Shown: piece after piece, positions 43,484 to 55,975 of the stretch
Numbering within the stretch: the first letter of the stretch is position 1
How the letters are laid out: every line of letters begins with the position of its first letter
Origin: Annulohypoxylon bovei var. microspora
Taxonomy: Eukaryota > Ascomycota > Sordariomycetes > Xylariales > Hypoxylaceae
Direction: 5' to 3'
Assembly: GCA_022836615.1 (NCBI GenBank)
Contig: MU405262.1
Span: 62,001-126,000, forward strand
DNA: 64,000 bases
Program-made: the position numbers and the translations under genes
Notes under the pieces: model-generated
The model's input: only the letters and a program-made list of their open reading frames with translations
What the model was told of the DNA's origin: nothing
Databases searched by the model: none

Positions 43484-45968
43484 CTACAAGATCCAGTTGT
43501 CTTCGTCCTGGCTAGTCTTACCAGCGGGAGCAGCCGCGCGGTAGGATGGAGACGCATCATCTAGCCCAAGGTTGAATTGAGGCATGTCGATCTTGGGCGG
43601 CGGCTCATCAACCTTGCTCTTGCCCTTGTTATTGGCCCCTCCGCCTCCTGCGTGCCTCTTGGTCGGGCTCTTGGGCGTGGCGGGAGTGGCAGGCGGGCCG
43701 TATCGTACATCCCGCACGTCCCAGCCGTCTTCGGCCGCGGCCGCGACCCAGGTTCGCAGGGCCTCGTGCACGCTGGGGTAGAGCTTCTCCTTGCAGAGGC
43801 GCATGCTGGCTCCCATGCTGCTCTCCAACCCGCATATTCGCAAGAAGCCGCGGACGCTGTTGCGCTCCTCTCCCGTCGGGGTGCAAGCGAGGATGGCGTT
43901 GAGGAGGTCCAGGTGAGACACGATGTAGTTTGTAGCATCCCATTCTACTCCGCCAACGTAGGGAGCGGCCGGGATGGGAGCTTTCTCCCTAGGAAAGTAG
44001 GTCTGCATGTAAGTCATACTATCCATTCCTGACGGGCCTTGGCCTTCCTTGGGCTCCTTGTCTCGCGGCAGGTAGATGACGTTCATGCGATGCAGGTAGA
44101 TCCAAAAGACCTCCTTGGTGACGTTCGACACCTCCTTACACCACATACGGTACGGACGTTCTCGGCGCATATCGAGAACGAAACCGAGGGGCCGATCTTC
44201 CTCCTTCTGTTCGGGGTCACGTAGGTGACCAAGCACGGTCTTGGCGCGAACTGGGCGGTCGACGAGCGGCGCTGACTGGATATAGGTGAACAACACAGAG
44301 GTGATGATGTTGCGTGTGGTGAACTCGCTGGGGCCCTTCTTATCAGGGTGGAAGAGCATATGCAGAAGGGCCGGGAATAGTGTTGCTTGGTTCGAATGAA
44401 GCTCCTGAAGCGCAAGAGCGGTAGTGCAGAGTGCCTTAAGGCAAAGGAGATTCTCATGCAGGAGAGCATCCTCATGCTCTTCTCTGTTATGGGGATCAGT
44501 ATCTTGGTCAAAAAAAGGGGGTTATGTGGTGAACATACCGCCACTCGACCTCCATGATACGATGTAGGAGACCGATGATCTCTTGCATACCACCTTGTCG
44601 TATGAACTCTTCCGTCCAAGTCACCGTCTCGTTTCGCAGCAGTAAGCGAAGCTTGTGTAGCTTGCCGACCTCTACCAACTCTGGCTTCTGCACCTTACGC
44701 AGGTAGTTCACGAAGTCTACAGGACCTTGCTGCATCACCCGCGACAAGATACCGCTTCCCGAGCCCAATCCACCAGACAAGGGTCGTTCACTGGCTACAC
44801 TATCCGTCGATCTGCTTCGAAAATGCCGTCCTATGGAACCTTCGCCTTTCTGCTTCTTCACAGGAGAAGTGGAGTCTGACTTCTTGCCTCGTCCCATGGT
44901 AAAACTTCGACCGCGAGACTTCTTTGCCTTCTCTTGCTCTTGCATCTGAGCAAGGTTAGTGTAGCTGGAGTCGCTGCCAACACTATCCGGTCTGAGACCA
45001 GTGGTACCTCGGCTCTCGGCCCAATCCTGTCTGATTAACTCCATCTTGATGGTATTTGTTAACTTCCGCATCTTGTGCTTCTGGTTCTCGGGAATGTTGC
45101 GTCGTTCAAGCATTGTCTCGAGGTGCTCGTCGATATCCTTCTGGTCGAGTACGGGCTCGGCGGATTGAGCTGAGAGGGGCCTGTTCTGTGACCCAGTGCT
45201 GCCGGTCAATGCTCGAAGACCTCTCTGTATCTTGGACTTGGAGGTCTTCGTGCTGCTTGGTGCGGATCTCATATCAGGAGACTGCATGTTAGACGAGTGA
45301 TACGACTTGGGTCGCTCCTTAGTTGATCGACTACTTGATCCCATGTTAGACGAAGAATTGCTGTTGGTGATGTATCTGCGAAGATTCTGATCTTTTCCGA
45401 GATCTAAGTCGCTCTGCCTTTCCACTGCACCACTTGAAAATTGAGCATAAATAGGTGGGCGGGTCACGTCCTGAGAAGGGTGGGGAGGTTGATTCTCCTT
45501 GTTCTTCTGCTTGGATCGTGCCTCGTCTTCGGTAGATTGTCCTTTCAAATTCTTCGAGCTCTTAGGGCGGCTTAGAAGGCCTATGAGGTTGGTAGTCGAC
45601 TTGGTCTTCTTGGGCTTGCTCATGTTCTGCTTAGGTTGCTTTGTGGTATCGAACCCCTTCTTGGTTGGGGATGAGGGAGCACTTGGCTGGCCCTTGGTTG
45701 GGGATCTGGAGTTCTGCGGAATCTCGCCTAGGGCGGTCGGGCGAGAGAATGGGTTACCCATCTCCTGTTCATTAGGTGGGTATTGAAAGTTTGGGGTAGA
45801 TGTTGATGGAGATAGGAGATCTGCTGGTGGTAAAGGTGATCCATCGGAGTTGGTACGTTTATGGATGAAGGATTTCAGGATATTAGACTTGGAGCGCTGA
45901 TGCTGGATCTGTCGGCCAGTGCCTGGGGCGATATTCGCCGTGATGTGATAATCGTTGACTGACGCCAT
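43484..45968 (-). CDS. GTPase-binding/FH3 protein (rid1-type, formin-like without FH1-FH2)
   Basis: 809 residues in two exons: 44539-45968 and 43484-44483, intron 44484-44538 (GTATGT...AACAG). The N-terminal about 280 residues are disordered and basic, Ser/Pro-rich, with repeated short motifs (NSRSPTKGQPSAPSSPTKKG). A diaphanous-type GTPase-binding region and FH3 armadillo domain follow, beginning DIDEHLETMLERRNIPENQK and continuing through WTEEFIRQGGMQEIIGLLHR, LFTYIQSAPLVDRPVR and YVGGVEWDATNYIVSHLDLL. It ends in a Lys/Pro-rich tail and DEDNWIL. There is no poly-proline FH1 and no actin-nucleating FH2 domain, so it is not a complete formin. Filamentous-fungal relatives are labelled GTPase-binding protein rid1. 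Likely a Rho/Cdc42 effector in polarity or septation; that role is inferred. Confidence 0.86.
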
Positions 45969-46714
45969 AATGCCTAAGGGAGAGGTAAAGTTGATCTAGT
46001 AATTCAAGTTGTTGACGAAGAATATGCTAAGACGGAAGAGAAAAAATGCAATGAATAGGTAAAAGAAAACCGAAACGTCGAGTGTTGACAGTCGCCCATA
46101 CGTTACGAAGCAATGTAGCAATGTAACGATGTAGCGATGTAGCAGTGTTTAGCAACGTTCAAGACGTGACCGCGTTGAGTTCAACGGTCAACGGGCGGAA
46201 GCAAATGCTAACTGACGACAGATCGAACTGTCTGCATCTGAAAGCGTGGTTTGTCGAATTGAAGTTTGAAAAATAAAGAATTCAAAAATCAAGTTCAATA
46301 CACTTCGATGTTGAACTTTACCTTTTTAGTTTGGTTGGTTACGATTGACCACCTGGGCTTTTGGTTCGTGGAGACTTTGTTTAAGTTCAGCTTCGCCGCC
46401 TTTTCCTTGCCACCTGCAGATTTGGGGGGTTTGGTTGCCCAGCAACTACGACCAGTACGACCTATGTAGGTACCTAGGTACTGTACCAAAACTTCGTGTT
46501 CTAGCCTCTAGCCGGAGTAAAATAGTGGCTTATCGTTTATCACCCGTCCCGGGACCCCCACTTGGCGCCTTCTTCAGCTATCTCTTCAGCTAATACCCCA
46601 CTATCAGCTTGGATTTCACTTTGCAAATTATTTTTAATTGAAACTATTGTTCGAACATTACAACAATTACTCCCACATTTTCATGAACCGTGTCGAACGC
46701 CGCGCATCTTCAAC
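45969..46714. promoter_or_regulatory. Shared divergent promoter, rid1-type gene / TRM8
   Basis: 746 bases between the two ATGs. Contains five degenerate octamers GCAATGTA/GCGATGTA at 46110-46149 and a TACCTAGGTA palindrome near 46470. The frames seen around 46266-46593 have no domain. Confidence 0.5.
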
Positions 46715-47618
46715 ATGCCTGGACCTCCGAATAAAAAGCAGAAGCGGCAAGACTACCGCCAAGCTTTGAAAGAAAATGGCACAACGAATATGCCCAAGAA
46801 GAAATTCTACCGCCAGCGAGCGCATGCAAATCCCTTCTCAGATCACAAGTTAACATAGTATGTTTGCTACCTTTCTACTGCTGGACAATTGCTCAAGGCT
46901 TATCTATTGTAGCCCAATCAGACCCGACGATATGGATTGGTCCACATTCTTTCCAACGTTTGTTGCAGACACACAGCCAGATATACGCCAGACATCTGAA
47001 GACATCGAAGCAATACCAAACCCGCCACCGAAAAAGCTCACAAAGGATGTCGAGGTTGTAGATATAGGCTGTGGTTTTGGGGGTCTACTAGTGGCCTTGT
47101 CCCCCGTGATGCCAGACACCTTGGTTGTGGGCATGGAGATCCGATCTCAAGTGACGGAATTCGTTCAAGATCGTATCAAAGCCCTTCGTGCGAAAGACCC
47201 CGAGCAAAAGAATTTTCAGAACATTGGTTGCATAAGGGCAAATACGATGAAGTTTCTTCCTAATTTCTTCAAAAAAGGACAGCTATCAAAAATCTTCATT
47301 TGCTTCCCGGATCCTCACTTCAAACAGCGCAAGCACAAAGCTCGAATCGTATCTACTACATTAAACTCCGAGTATGCCTATGTCTTGAAGCCGGGTGGGA
47401 TCGTGTACACTATTACGGACGTAGAGGATCTCCATAAATGGATGGTGCAACATCTTGACGCCCACCCTTCCTTTGAAAGGGTACCTGAAGAGGAGCAAGA
47501 CGCTGATGCTTGCGTGAAAGTTATGAGGATAGAAACTGAGGAGGGGAAGAAGGTCGAGAGAAACAATGGACAGAAATTTGTCGCTCTGTTTCGTCGCTTG
47601 GAAGATCCTCTGTGGTGA
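46715..47618 (+). CDS. TRM8: tRNA (guanine-N7-)-methyltransferase catalytic subunit
   Basis: Forms m7G46 in the variable loop of tRNAs, working with the WD-repeat partner Trm82 in the nucleus. Exon 1 is 46715-46857, intron 46858-46912 (GTATGT...TGTAG), exon 2 46913-47618; 282 residues. The ATG at 46715 gives MPGPPNKKQKRQDYRQALKE, a typical start. FYRQRAHANPFSDHKLT-Y spans the junction, and MDWSTFFPTF follows. The SAM-binding motif is VVDIGCGFGGLLVAL, followed by VVGMEIRSQVTEFV. The catalytic/tRNA-binding motif FPDPHFKQRKHKARIV is intact, as is the C-terminal FALFRR-like FVALFRRLEDPLW. All family hallmarks are present. Confidence 0.95.
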
Positions 47619-48199
47619 TCGTTTATTTTACTATAGGGATGTTATAGGATAACAATGTCCTAAGCACTTGGGTTTGAAAAGGACTTGGGAGAAGAGTTTT
47701 CAGCTCTTGTGAACATTGTTCAAGCAGCTGCAACTATGAAATTAACAAAGGAGATACCCCAGCATACCGAAGTATGTACATACTAGATACCTATATAACA
47801 ACACGTCGTGCTCATACATTATTGGGGGCATCTATAATTATTCCATGGTTTGGAGTCATAGATCTGGGAGTATTGGTATGTACTTCAAACTTCAATGGAT
47901 GAAGGTACCTATGTACATACTTTATGGATACGAATACGTCACTCACGTATATCAAATACGTATTTATGTGGCCTGTGCTTTACTTTCACTTTACATACAT
48001 ATGTATGTACCTATGTACACTACTATATTCAAATCTTAAACCGGAACCTTGCATTCATCCAATGAATGAAATGAGCTGCGTGTTACCTCTAATCGATAAG
48101 CCCATTGTCTTTCAACTCGCCGTCATCTGCGATTCCTACGATACTTATCACCCCACGGACGAATCATGAAGCTGGGACCTAAGCGACTTCAAACCGAGT
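47619..48199. other. Intergenic, TRM8 to sorting nexin
   Basis: TRM8 3' flank and promoter of the sorting nexin. Nothing else recognised. Repeated ATGTACATA/TATGTACC-like text at about 47773-48020. Confidence 0.5.
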
Positions 48200-51100
48200 A
48201 TGGCCCTTAAGGGGAGAGATGTCGGTTTGGCTGGCGTCGTCTGCTTTTTTGCATGGGGTTATGCAACCAGCTGGTTTCCTGCCATTCGATGGACAGGATA
48301 TGCCTTCGTCACTGGCACCATCGTATCCCTCCTGGGCGTTTGCCTGTTGCTTCTAACTTCGAGAGGCTCGACATATAGCCAACGAAACAGATCCTCACGA
48401 CCGAATGCTGTTAGCTTCGCAGGCGCCGATTCCTGGCGTAAAGAAACCACCGCCTTACGACTTCGACAGACTTATATCAAGGCACCTCTATATTCCGAAT
48501 CACCCGCCATATCCCACGCATTGGACGATTTGCTCAATCTGATCGTACGAGACTTTGTCAAGTCATGGTATTCAAACATAAGCAAGAACCCGGTCTTTGC
48601 GAACGAGGTCGACAACGCTATAAGACATGCGTTAGCTAGGATACGGGACCGCCTCTTCGAGACCGACCTGGTAGAAGTGGTGACAAGCAGGATTGTCCCA
48701 ATATTGACAACTCACTTTCGGGACTTCTATGATGCTGAGAGAGCGGTGCGCGGCCGCAGGCTGAATCGTGATGTTACCGAATCCGAAGAATTGGACTTAG
48801 CGATCGCCGCAAAATATAAGGACGGCAAACTACACCCCGCCGCGTCTTTGGCTTACTCGGATACGAAGCTAATACAGCAAGATCATCTGCGGAATATAGC
48901 CGCTAAGATCCTACCAAAAGTTCTTCCTAGTAACTTGTTGGATAGTCGTGCCGTGTTCAGCATCATCCGCGAAATTGTCTCTTGTGCTGTCTTGTTTCCC
49001 ACCTTGCAACTCCTATCTGACCCTGATACATGGAACCAAGTAATGGAGAACTATGGTCGGAGCATGCTACAGGACCGATCAACTGTCCGTAAGCTTCGCG
49101 CGGCCTTAGATGCGCATGCGTCGCCAACGCCAAAGAGTTCTAAGTCGGTAGCGTTCCCGCGACTCGCTCCGGGAGACAGTGAGCGCCGGTTTGAAAGATT
49201 CATCCGTACAGTTCGCAAACTTAACAATTTATCTGACGCAAGACGATTTCGAAGTGAAGTGGCAAGTCAGCTAATGAAAGATTCCCAGTATAACGGACAG
49301 GACCCGATTTACCTTCGTCGGTTAGAGATGGGCAAACGCCTCCTAGACCAGAGGGTTCAGCAGCTAGCAGCAGGTGGTGATGGACGACATGTCCCGTTGC
49401 CAAGCAGTCCGTCACCGATTTCCGGATCTTCCAAGCTCGAGAATGCGTCCTTGGCTGAACTACTACGCGACACATCAGGTCTTTCTTACTTCATGGAGTA
49501 TATGGATAGACAAGGCCTGATGTCTCTGGTGCAGTTCTGGTTAGTAGTGGATGGTCTACGAAACCCTCTAGAAGACGATGGACCCGATGATGAGCAGCTG
49601 CCCTCGACTTTGGGCCCCTGGACCGAATCTGATCGTATGGATCTCGCTCAGATTGACCAAGCATATTTATCCAAGGCAGAACTAAAGGTTCCTGCTAAAT
49701 CACGACGAATTATTCGCGAGTTTCTAGACGCTGGAAGAGCAGCTTCTCCAGCACAGTACTACAAGGCTCGCCGAGCTGTTTTACGAACTCAGAGCGCCGT
49801 GCTCGAAGATATGCAGTCCAGATATCTTGACGCATTTAAAAAGTCAGAACTCTTCTATAAGGCCCTGGCGTCGGAAGAGGCTTCCAAGAATAACCCTCCA
49901 GCTCGGCAGTCTCAGGCAGTACCAGTCGTTAACCCGCCACTGGTTCGCGCTTCGCAGTCGTATGCGTTGAAACCCCCGTCCGTAACGAAGCTCAACCCAA
50001 AGCTAAATACATCCAATGGCCAAGTTAGACGAGGCCTTTCTGCTTCGGACCTAAAAACTGCTAGTGCGAACGGTAGCCATAGCTCAGATCCCTTGATGGG
50101 CCATCGGCGGTCGCTGGATGATGGCATGGCTTCGCCCTTATTCGATGACGATGACTTAGATCATGACCCGATGACTGATTCACTATTAAGTCTTGATCAG
50201 GAGCCTTTGATACCCGTGCCAGATACTCAAGTCGTCCAGGCGGTAGAGGAGGCACTTAATAATATTATGGAAGATGATCGTCCCCAAACCGCGGAAGATC
50301 TTCGTGAATCGTTATTTGGTGCAAACGATGACGGGGCTTCGAGCCTGTTCTCGGGTCAGGATAATGGTTCGGCTAGAGGCTCATTGGACCAGCAGCGTCC
50401 AATACAATCTGGAAAAGAAGTCGAGAAGCCCAGTTTGGCGTCTCTAGGACTTGTAAGCGCAGCATCCAGAATCGGCGTTTTCATGGACGATGATCTGTTT
50501 GGAGATGAAGACAAGTTTTTGTCGGACGAACAAGATCATAATGATGATGAAACTGTGGACGCCGAAGACGAAGTGCACGAAGCTGCACCAGGAGACCTAG
50601 GCCTTGCGGAGGCTATCACAGCCCTTACGAACGATATCGAACGACTAGCTGCCCAAGAAGCTGTCATAGAATCACTAACGAAAAAGGCCGAGCTAACAAA
50701 CAACACTGCTGAATTACGTATTTTGCGAAAGTCGAAAGCAAGTTTACAAAGAGAGCTCAAGCGAAAAGAATTGCAAAGGCAACAATATGTAATTCAAGAA
50801 AACGACAACAGTCTCTACGGGCGGGCGTCGATTAGGATCAAGTCCATCCAGGTAGGACGAGAAGACGATGGCAAAGAGTTTGCCCTCTACGTTGTTGAGG
50901 TAAAGAGGGACGCCGGTGAGAAGATGCCGGCAGCTACTTGGATCGTGACTCGACGGTACAGCGAGTTCCACGAGCTTCACCAGAAGTTACGGGACAGATA
51001 TCCATCAGTACGGAATCTCGATTTTCCACGGCGACGGATGGTTATGAAGCTTCAGAGCGATTTTCTACGCAAGCGGCGCGATGCTTTAGAACAGTACTTA

Positions 51101-51939
51101 AGTCAGCTGCTTCTCCTGCCAGATGTATGTCGGAGCAGGGATCTGCGAGCTTTCTTGTCGCAGAGCGTGATCACCCAAGGGGAGGATTTGATGAGCCGCG
51201 AAGACAAGAAGGATATGATGACTCGCCTATATGATTCCGTCACTGACGGCATGGAAGACATCCTAGGAAATATACCTGTCCTAGATCAGCTTTCTCTGGC
51301 AGGGCAGAATTTAATCGCGGCCGCAACAAGTCAGATGAGTACAATGCCACTCAGCATCAACGAGGATGCCATGACAACCGCCGAAGTTGAAGCCGAGTTA
51401 AATGCATTTGAAAACAAGGAGCTTGAGCCATTCATCAAACCCATTTGCGATGTATTCCTCGAAGTATTTGGCCTGAACAGGGGTAACAACTGGCTTCGTG
51501 GGCGAGCTGTCGTTGTTGTTTTACACCAAATGCTTGGAGGCACTATCGAACGAAAGGTACGGGACAATTTCAAGGTGCTAGTCCAGGAAGATGCCGTTCT
51601 TAAATACATCGCACTCTTGAGGAACAGCATGTGGCCCGGAGGACAGATCAACAGAAATAAGCAGCCAAGAACACCGCCAGAGAAGGCACGGACTCGCAGA
51701 GAAGCAAGCTTGATGCTAGCCACCCTCGTTCCAGATTTGGCCGGAAATGTGGTTGGGCGGCTGAATGCCCAAGCAGCAAGCCGCAGAATCTTCGCAACGC
51801 TGAACAATTCTAGATTAAAGTATGTACCTATCCTGAAAATCCGATGCCCCGTGCTCTAGTGCTGACGAATCGGCATAGCTCACATCTAACTTTCACAATC
51901 ATGGACGAACTCATTGACATTCTGTTCGACGAGGATTAG
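48200..51939 (+). CDS. MDM1/SNX13-type sorting nexin (PXA-RGS-PX-Nexin_C)
   Basis: 1226 residues. Exon 1 is 48200-51819, intron 51820-51878 (GTATGT...branch GCTGAC...CATAG), exon 2 51879-51939. Without the final splice the frame would end in a false tail; with it the C-terminus is RLNSHLTFTIMDELIDILFDED, matching relatives. Domains in order: two N-terminal membrane segments (about 8-28 and 34-54), PXA (about 100-290), RGS-like (about 415-555), a disordered acidic linker, a coiled coil (about 810-865), PX (about 875-990, with RRYSEF near 918), and Nexin_C (about 1080-1205, NNWLRGRAVVVVLHQMLGG). Yeast Mdm1 and animal SNX13/14 tether ER to vacuole/lysosome or lipid droplets and bind phosphoinositides through PX. 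Same role is expected here. Confidence 0.93.
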
Positions 51940-53236
51940 CTCGTCCAACTGTAGAGGCGTCGTCGTTTTCTACGTAGCATAGCAAGGCGTTCGGAACGGA
52001 GTGTTTAGGATCAATGTTATCAAGGTGTTGACGAACGCATGGATACTTGATACCACTGTAGCTGGCAGTGCATGTATTTTGTGTGTTTATAAGGACAAGG
52101 CGCCAAATTAAGAGTTGCGGCCGGAAAGAAAGTGAGGCGATCACTTGTTATATCCATGCTCGAGGGTGTATCCAAGAGCTCGGTACCTATGCAGCTGAGG
52201 CGAACGAGTACATACATTCTAGACTCCGAGGTGCTTTAAACAAGCATTTGTACTTTTAGTTGTCTACTCAGATGTTCCTTAAACCTGAAGGATATCATTC
52301 GCAGAAAGATTTTAATAAATAATCAATAATCCTCATTTGGCGTCTTTTAGTGAAGGGATCGACGGCTACTACTGATCAGCTGGAAACTTGAATCGACTCC
52401 AACTTTTATGTAAACAATTTTCTCATTTTTAACACAACCAATCAACCCGGTTATTTTCGATATCTTGAAGTGGTTATCTTTGTAGGTTTCCTTCACCCGT
52501 CTCAATAAATTAGACTTGAATTGTTGTGTTGTATTTGATGGTTGCGACGTACTAAGGTACGAAGTACTGTACCTAGCCGTTAAGTTCGATCTAAATAGAC
52601 CCGCATAATTTTAGGTACCTTAGGCTGCCGTGTTTGGTCCGTGCGGGGAGAGGATCTTTGCCGCCTCCACATTTTTAAGTGTACCGTGCACCTTGCACTT
52701 CGCACCTTCTTCACACCTCCCCATGTCCACTGTCTCTCTTACCCATCACACTCGCCTCTTGCATTAATCACTTTTGGTTGTCAGCTTTATTAATTTCAGC
52801 AGTTGTATCGTCGGGTCTCAATCGTGCAACCTGCAACCTGAAAACCTGACAGCAGCTCCCACTTCGCATATCATAAAATTCCGGCTACCTCATTTCTTCT
52901 CCCTTCCCAATTCAAAATTGTAGCCGGTCTATCTAAAACCCTCCTTCCCACATCGTCATTTCGGCTGCCCACACATTTACCAGCATCGAGGTTTTCTCCC
53001 CTCGTCAGGTTTTTTTCTCCCCCCCGAGTCGAGTCTTTATTCAAGGCTCCCACACCAACCCCAATCCATCTGATCAGGAATCGTTCATCGAACATTTGGT
53101 CTAGGCTGTTGTGATTTCTGCGACTTCTTGCAGACGAGGTCCTTCCTTACTTATCGCGCACGAGGATCTCAATCTTTATTCAGGTCTTCGTCCAAAATCA
53201 GACCTCAGCGCCTGCAAGTTGTTACCGATTGCGATT
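51940..53236. other. Intergenic with pyrimidine-rich promoter of SR protein
   Basis: No supported gene. The 550 bases before the next ATG are markedly C/T-rich (for example 52700-52770 and 52880-53060), as in core promoters of highly expressed fungal genes. The part up to about 52600 is AT-rich and holds TACCTA/TAGGTACC motifs. Confidence 0.55.
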
Positions 53237-54935
53237 ATGGCGTCTACTGAGGTTTCTTCTACCAGGCTCTACCTAGGAAACTTGCCTAAAGGTGGTAAGT
53301 AGATGTACTTAAAGACTTATTCAAGCTCGTGTTGCGGTGTAACAGAGCTTGGGTTAGCTTGGCGCGTCGCCATGTTATGGCTGCTAACGCTTGCAACTAG
53401 CTACCAAGGCCGATGTCGAAGCTCACTTCGCGACCCATGGCACTGGCGAAATCACCGAGGTCAAGCTGATGAATGGATTCGGCTTCATCGAATACAAGGA
53501 TCCTATGGATGCGCGCGATGTTGTTCCTGGTAAGCATTCTACAAACCCCGCCCTATCATGTCCTCCAGAGCCATTTGGAGTATGAGTCCACTAGCTAACT
53601 TCGCCGCGTCGCAGCTTTCCGTACGTCTCGGACCGTCCCTGGCCACCGTCTCTCCTGATTACTTCCCTGTTTCCTGGCTAATATTGACGAAAAGATGGAT
53701 CTGACTTCATGGGCGAACGCTTAACCGTGCAATTCGCTCGAGGCTCTCGTCACCGCGAAGGCTTCGGTGGTCACGAGCGCAGCGCTCCGCGCCCTCGACG
53801 CACTCCTCACCGCATGCAGATAACTGGACTTCCCAATGAAACCAGCTGGCAGGTCTGTTTAACTCCCGTTTTCCCGTTCTTCGCCCTCGGATTCTGGCTT
53901 TAGATCATGCTTTCCCTTCCTTGGTACAGAGATCCGTCTTGCGCCGTGTGCTTTTTTCGCCTCAGTAGCGAGGACGCTGATATCAACCAACACTTTGCTT
54001 GTGATGTCATGCCCGTCGATTTAGCTCTTCCAGTTTCTGGCGGACAGGTCTTAGGAGCTGGTCAAGGTTCCTTGAGGATTTCCATGTCGGACCTAACCGC
54101 CTGTTTGGATTGGTTTGACCGCATTCCTTTGCTGGTGCTGCTTCTGGAGTTGGAGATTTTGGCCTCATTCGCACATGTTTTACTTCGCTCCTCGGACCCC
54201 CCACTTACATGGAATCTGGATCTAGGACCTTAAAGACTTTGCTCGACAATCTAGTCTGGATGTCGTTTACTCAGAGACCGGCCGCGACGGCAATGGCCGT
54301 GGGTAAGTGAAAAATTATAACATAACTTCTAACACACTTACATATCGGCTAATTAACTTGCCTACAGCTTTGTCGAATTTGAAACCGCCGCGGATTTGAA
54401 GACTGCGGTGGAGAAGCTTGACGGTCGCGAATTCAAGGGACAACGAGTCAACTGCATCGCTGACGTGAGTCTAGTAGCCGTCCGCTACTCTGCACGTGCT
54501 AACTTCGGGGATTAGACCCAGCCGGACTTTCCTGTCCGTGAGCGTGGTGGTCGCTCACGTTCTCCCACGGGTCGTCGACCTTACGGCCCACCCGGCGACG
54601 GATATGATCGACGTGGTCCACCTCGTGGCTACAGCCCTCGCGCGTATCGTGATGATTATCGCGACAGGAGCCCTCCTCGTCGTGACTATTATGACGAGCG
54701 TCGTTACAGGTCACCGCCACGCCGTGGACCTGTCGATGATTATCCGCCTCCGCGTGGACGATACGAAGATCCATACCGACGCGAATATGGCCCTCCACCG
54801 GACCCGTACGTCAACGGTCGACCATATGATCGACCTCCGCGAGACTTCCCACCTAGGGAGGGCGGATACGGAGCTCGTGAAGGCGGTGCTTATCCTCGAG
54901 AGGAGTACCGTCGAGGTGGCGGTGGTTACTGGTAA
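53237..54935 (+). CDS. SR-type RNA-binding protein (Npl3/Srp2-like, two RRMs)
   Basis: 314 residues assembled from seven exons: 53237-53294, 53401-53529, 53615-53620 (six bases), 53695-53852, 54226-54302, 54368-54464 and 54516-54935. Phases agree throughout. RRM1 runs from TRLYLGNLPKG (RNP2) through GFGFIEYKD (RNP1) to FMGERLTVQFARGSR. A linker with HRMQITGLPNETSWQ | DLKDFARQSS starts RRM2, whose RNP1 is GFVEFETAADL. The C-terminus is an RS/RGG/RDD-type domain (GGRSRSPTGRRPYGPP, then RDYYDERRYRSPPRRG, ending RRGGGGYW). Expected roles are pre-mRNA splicing, 3' processing and mRNA export. The microexon CTTTCC encodes Ala-Phe of the conserved VVPAFHGSDFMGE; without it the RRM1 core is broken. 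Intron 4 (53853-54225, 373 bases) is far longer than the others. Confidence 0.9.
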
Positions 54936-55975
54936 ATTTCTCAAGTTCATCTTTATTTGAACGACCCCCCTTACATTATTTAGACATCGCGCCGTTTCTC
55001 GTCCGTAAGGCCGGTCCACTGTGCCGCGCCTAAGGTATAGTATGGAAACCAAAGCTACGAAGCAGGTTACGAAAAAAGGGGATAAAACTTACGTTCAGGG
55101 GGTAGCCTAAATGGGAATAAAAATGAGTTTTGACGGCCGGTTTCGATGTGTTGATGAGGGCGGTAAGGATAGGACGCAAAATGGATTCTTTGATCTGACA
55201 GACTTGGTTGAGCCATGCTCTGGTTGGCTTCAGGTTAATCGTGTGTATGATCAAGCAAAGATAGTCGCTATTGTTTTTACGAAACCCGAATGAGATGCTT
55301 TCCTAAGTACCTACACAATGCAGGAGCCGATGGAGCTACGAGGAAGCTGCATACACATATGCAGACTAACTATGCAAGTATACCTGCTAGGAGTGACCCA
55401 AACATCCTGACAACCTATCGCTAGATCCGATCGTTGCAGAAAAGGTAGTCCCACACTATTAAGTGATACCTACCTGTAGCAGTGAAGCAAATCACCGACC
55501 ATAAAACAGTCACCCACAATTGCTTAGTAAGTAAGAGAGGGCTTATTAATCTCGCTCTCTGATGTTCTCTCAGTGCGGCACAGCTGAAGCCGGAAACCGC
55601 ACCGGAGCAATTCCAAGACACCGATGTCCTGCTTAGAAATCTCAACGGCGTCGGTCAGCGGTCTGGCTTTTAATTCTCTATGGCGACGTCCCAAATAAGC
55701 ATATGATATTCCAAAGACTACGTATGTACGTATATGTAGGTATATATCTCAGTACATTATGTAAGGTCTATGATATTAGAACAATACGTACCTCCTACCC
55801 GGTTTCAGCTCCGTGTCACTTTCCTCTTCTAACCAGAGCCAATTATTGTATTTATAAGGTAATGCAAGAAAGTTTATATACCAATGACATGGCAACAAAG
55901 TTTCGCCGCTGCATTTGTAAAGTCTCCTGAATCACACCGGATTTAGCGGAAACATCCTACGTACATCTGATCTTC
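54936..55975. other. Intergenic, SR protein to GST
   Basis: No supported gene. 3' flank of the SR gene and promoter of the glutathione transferase. Frames of 60-75 codons have no domain. Confidence 0.5.
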
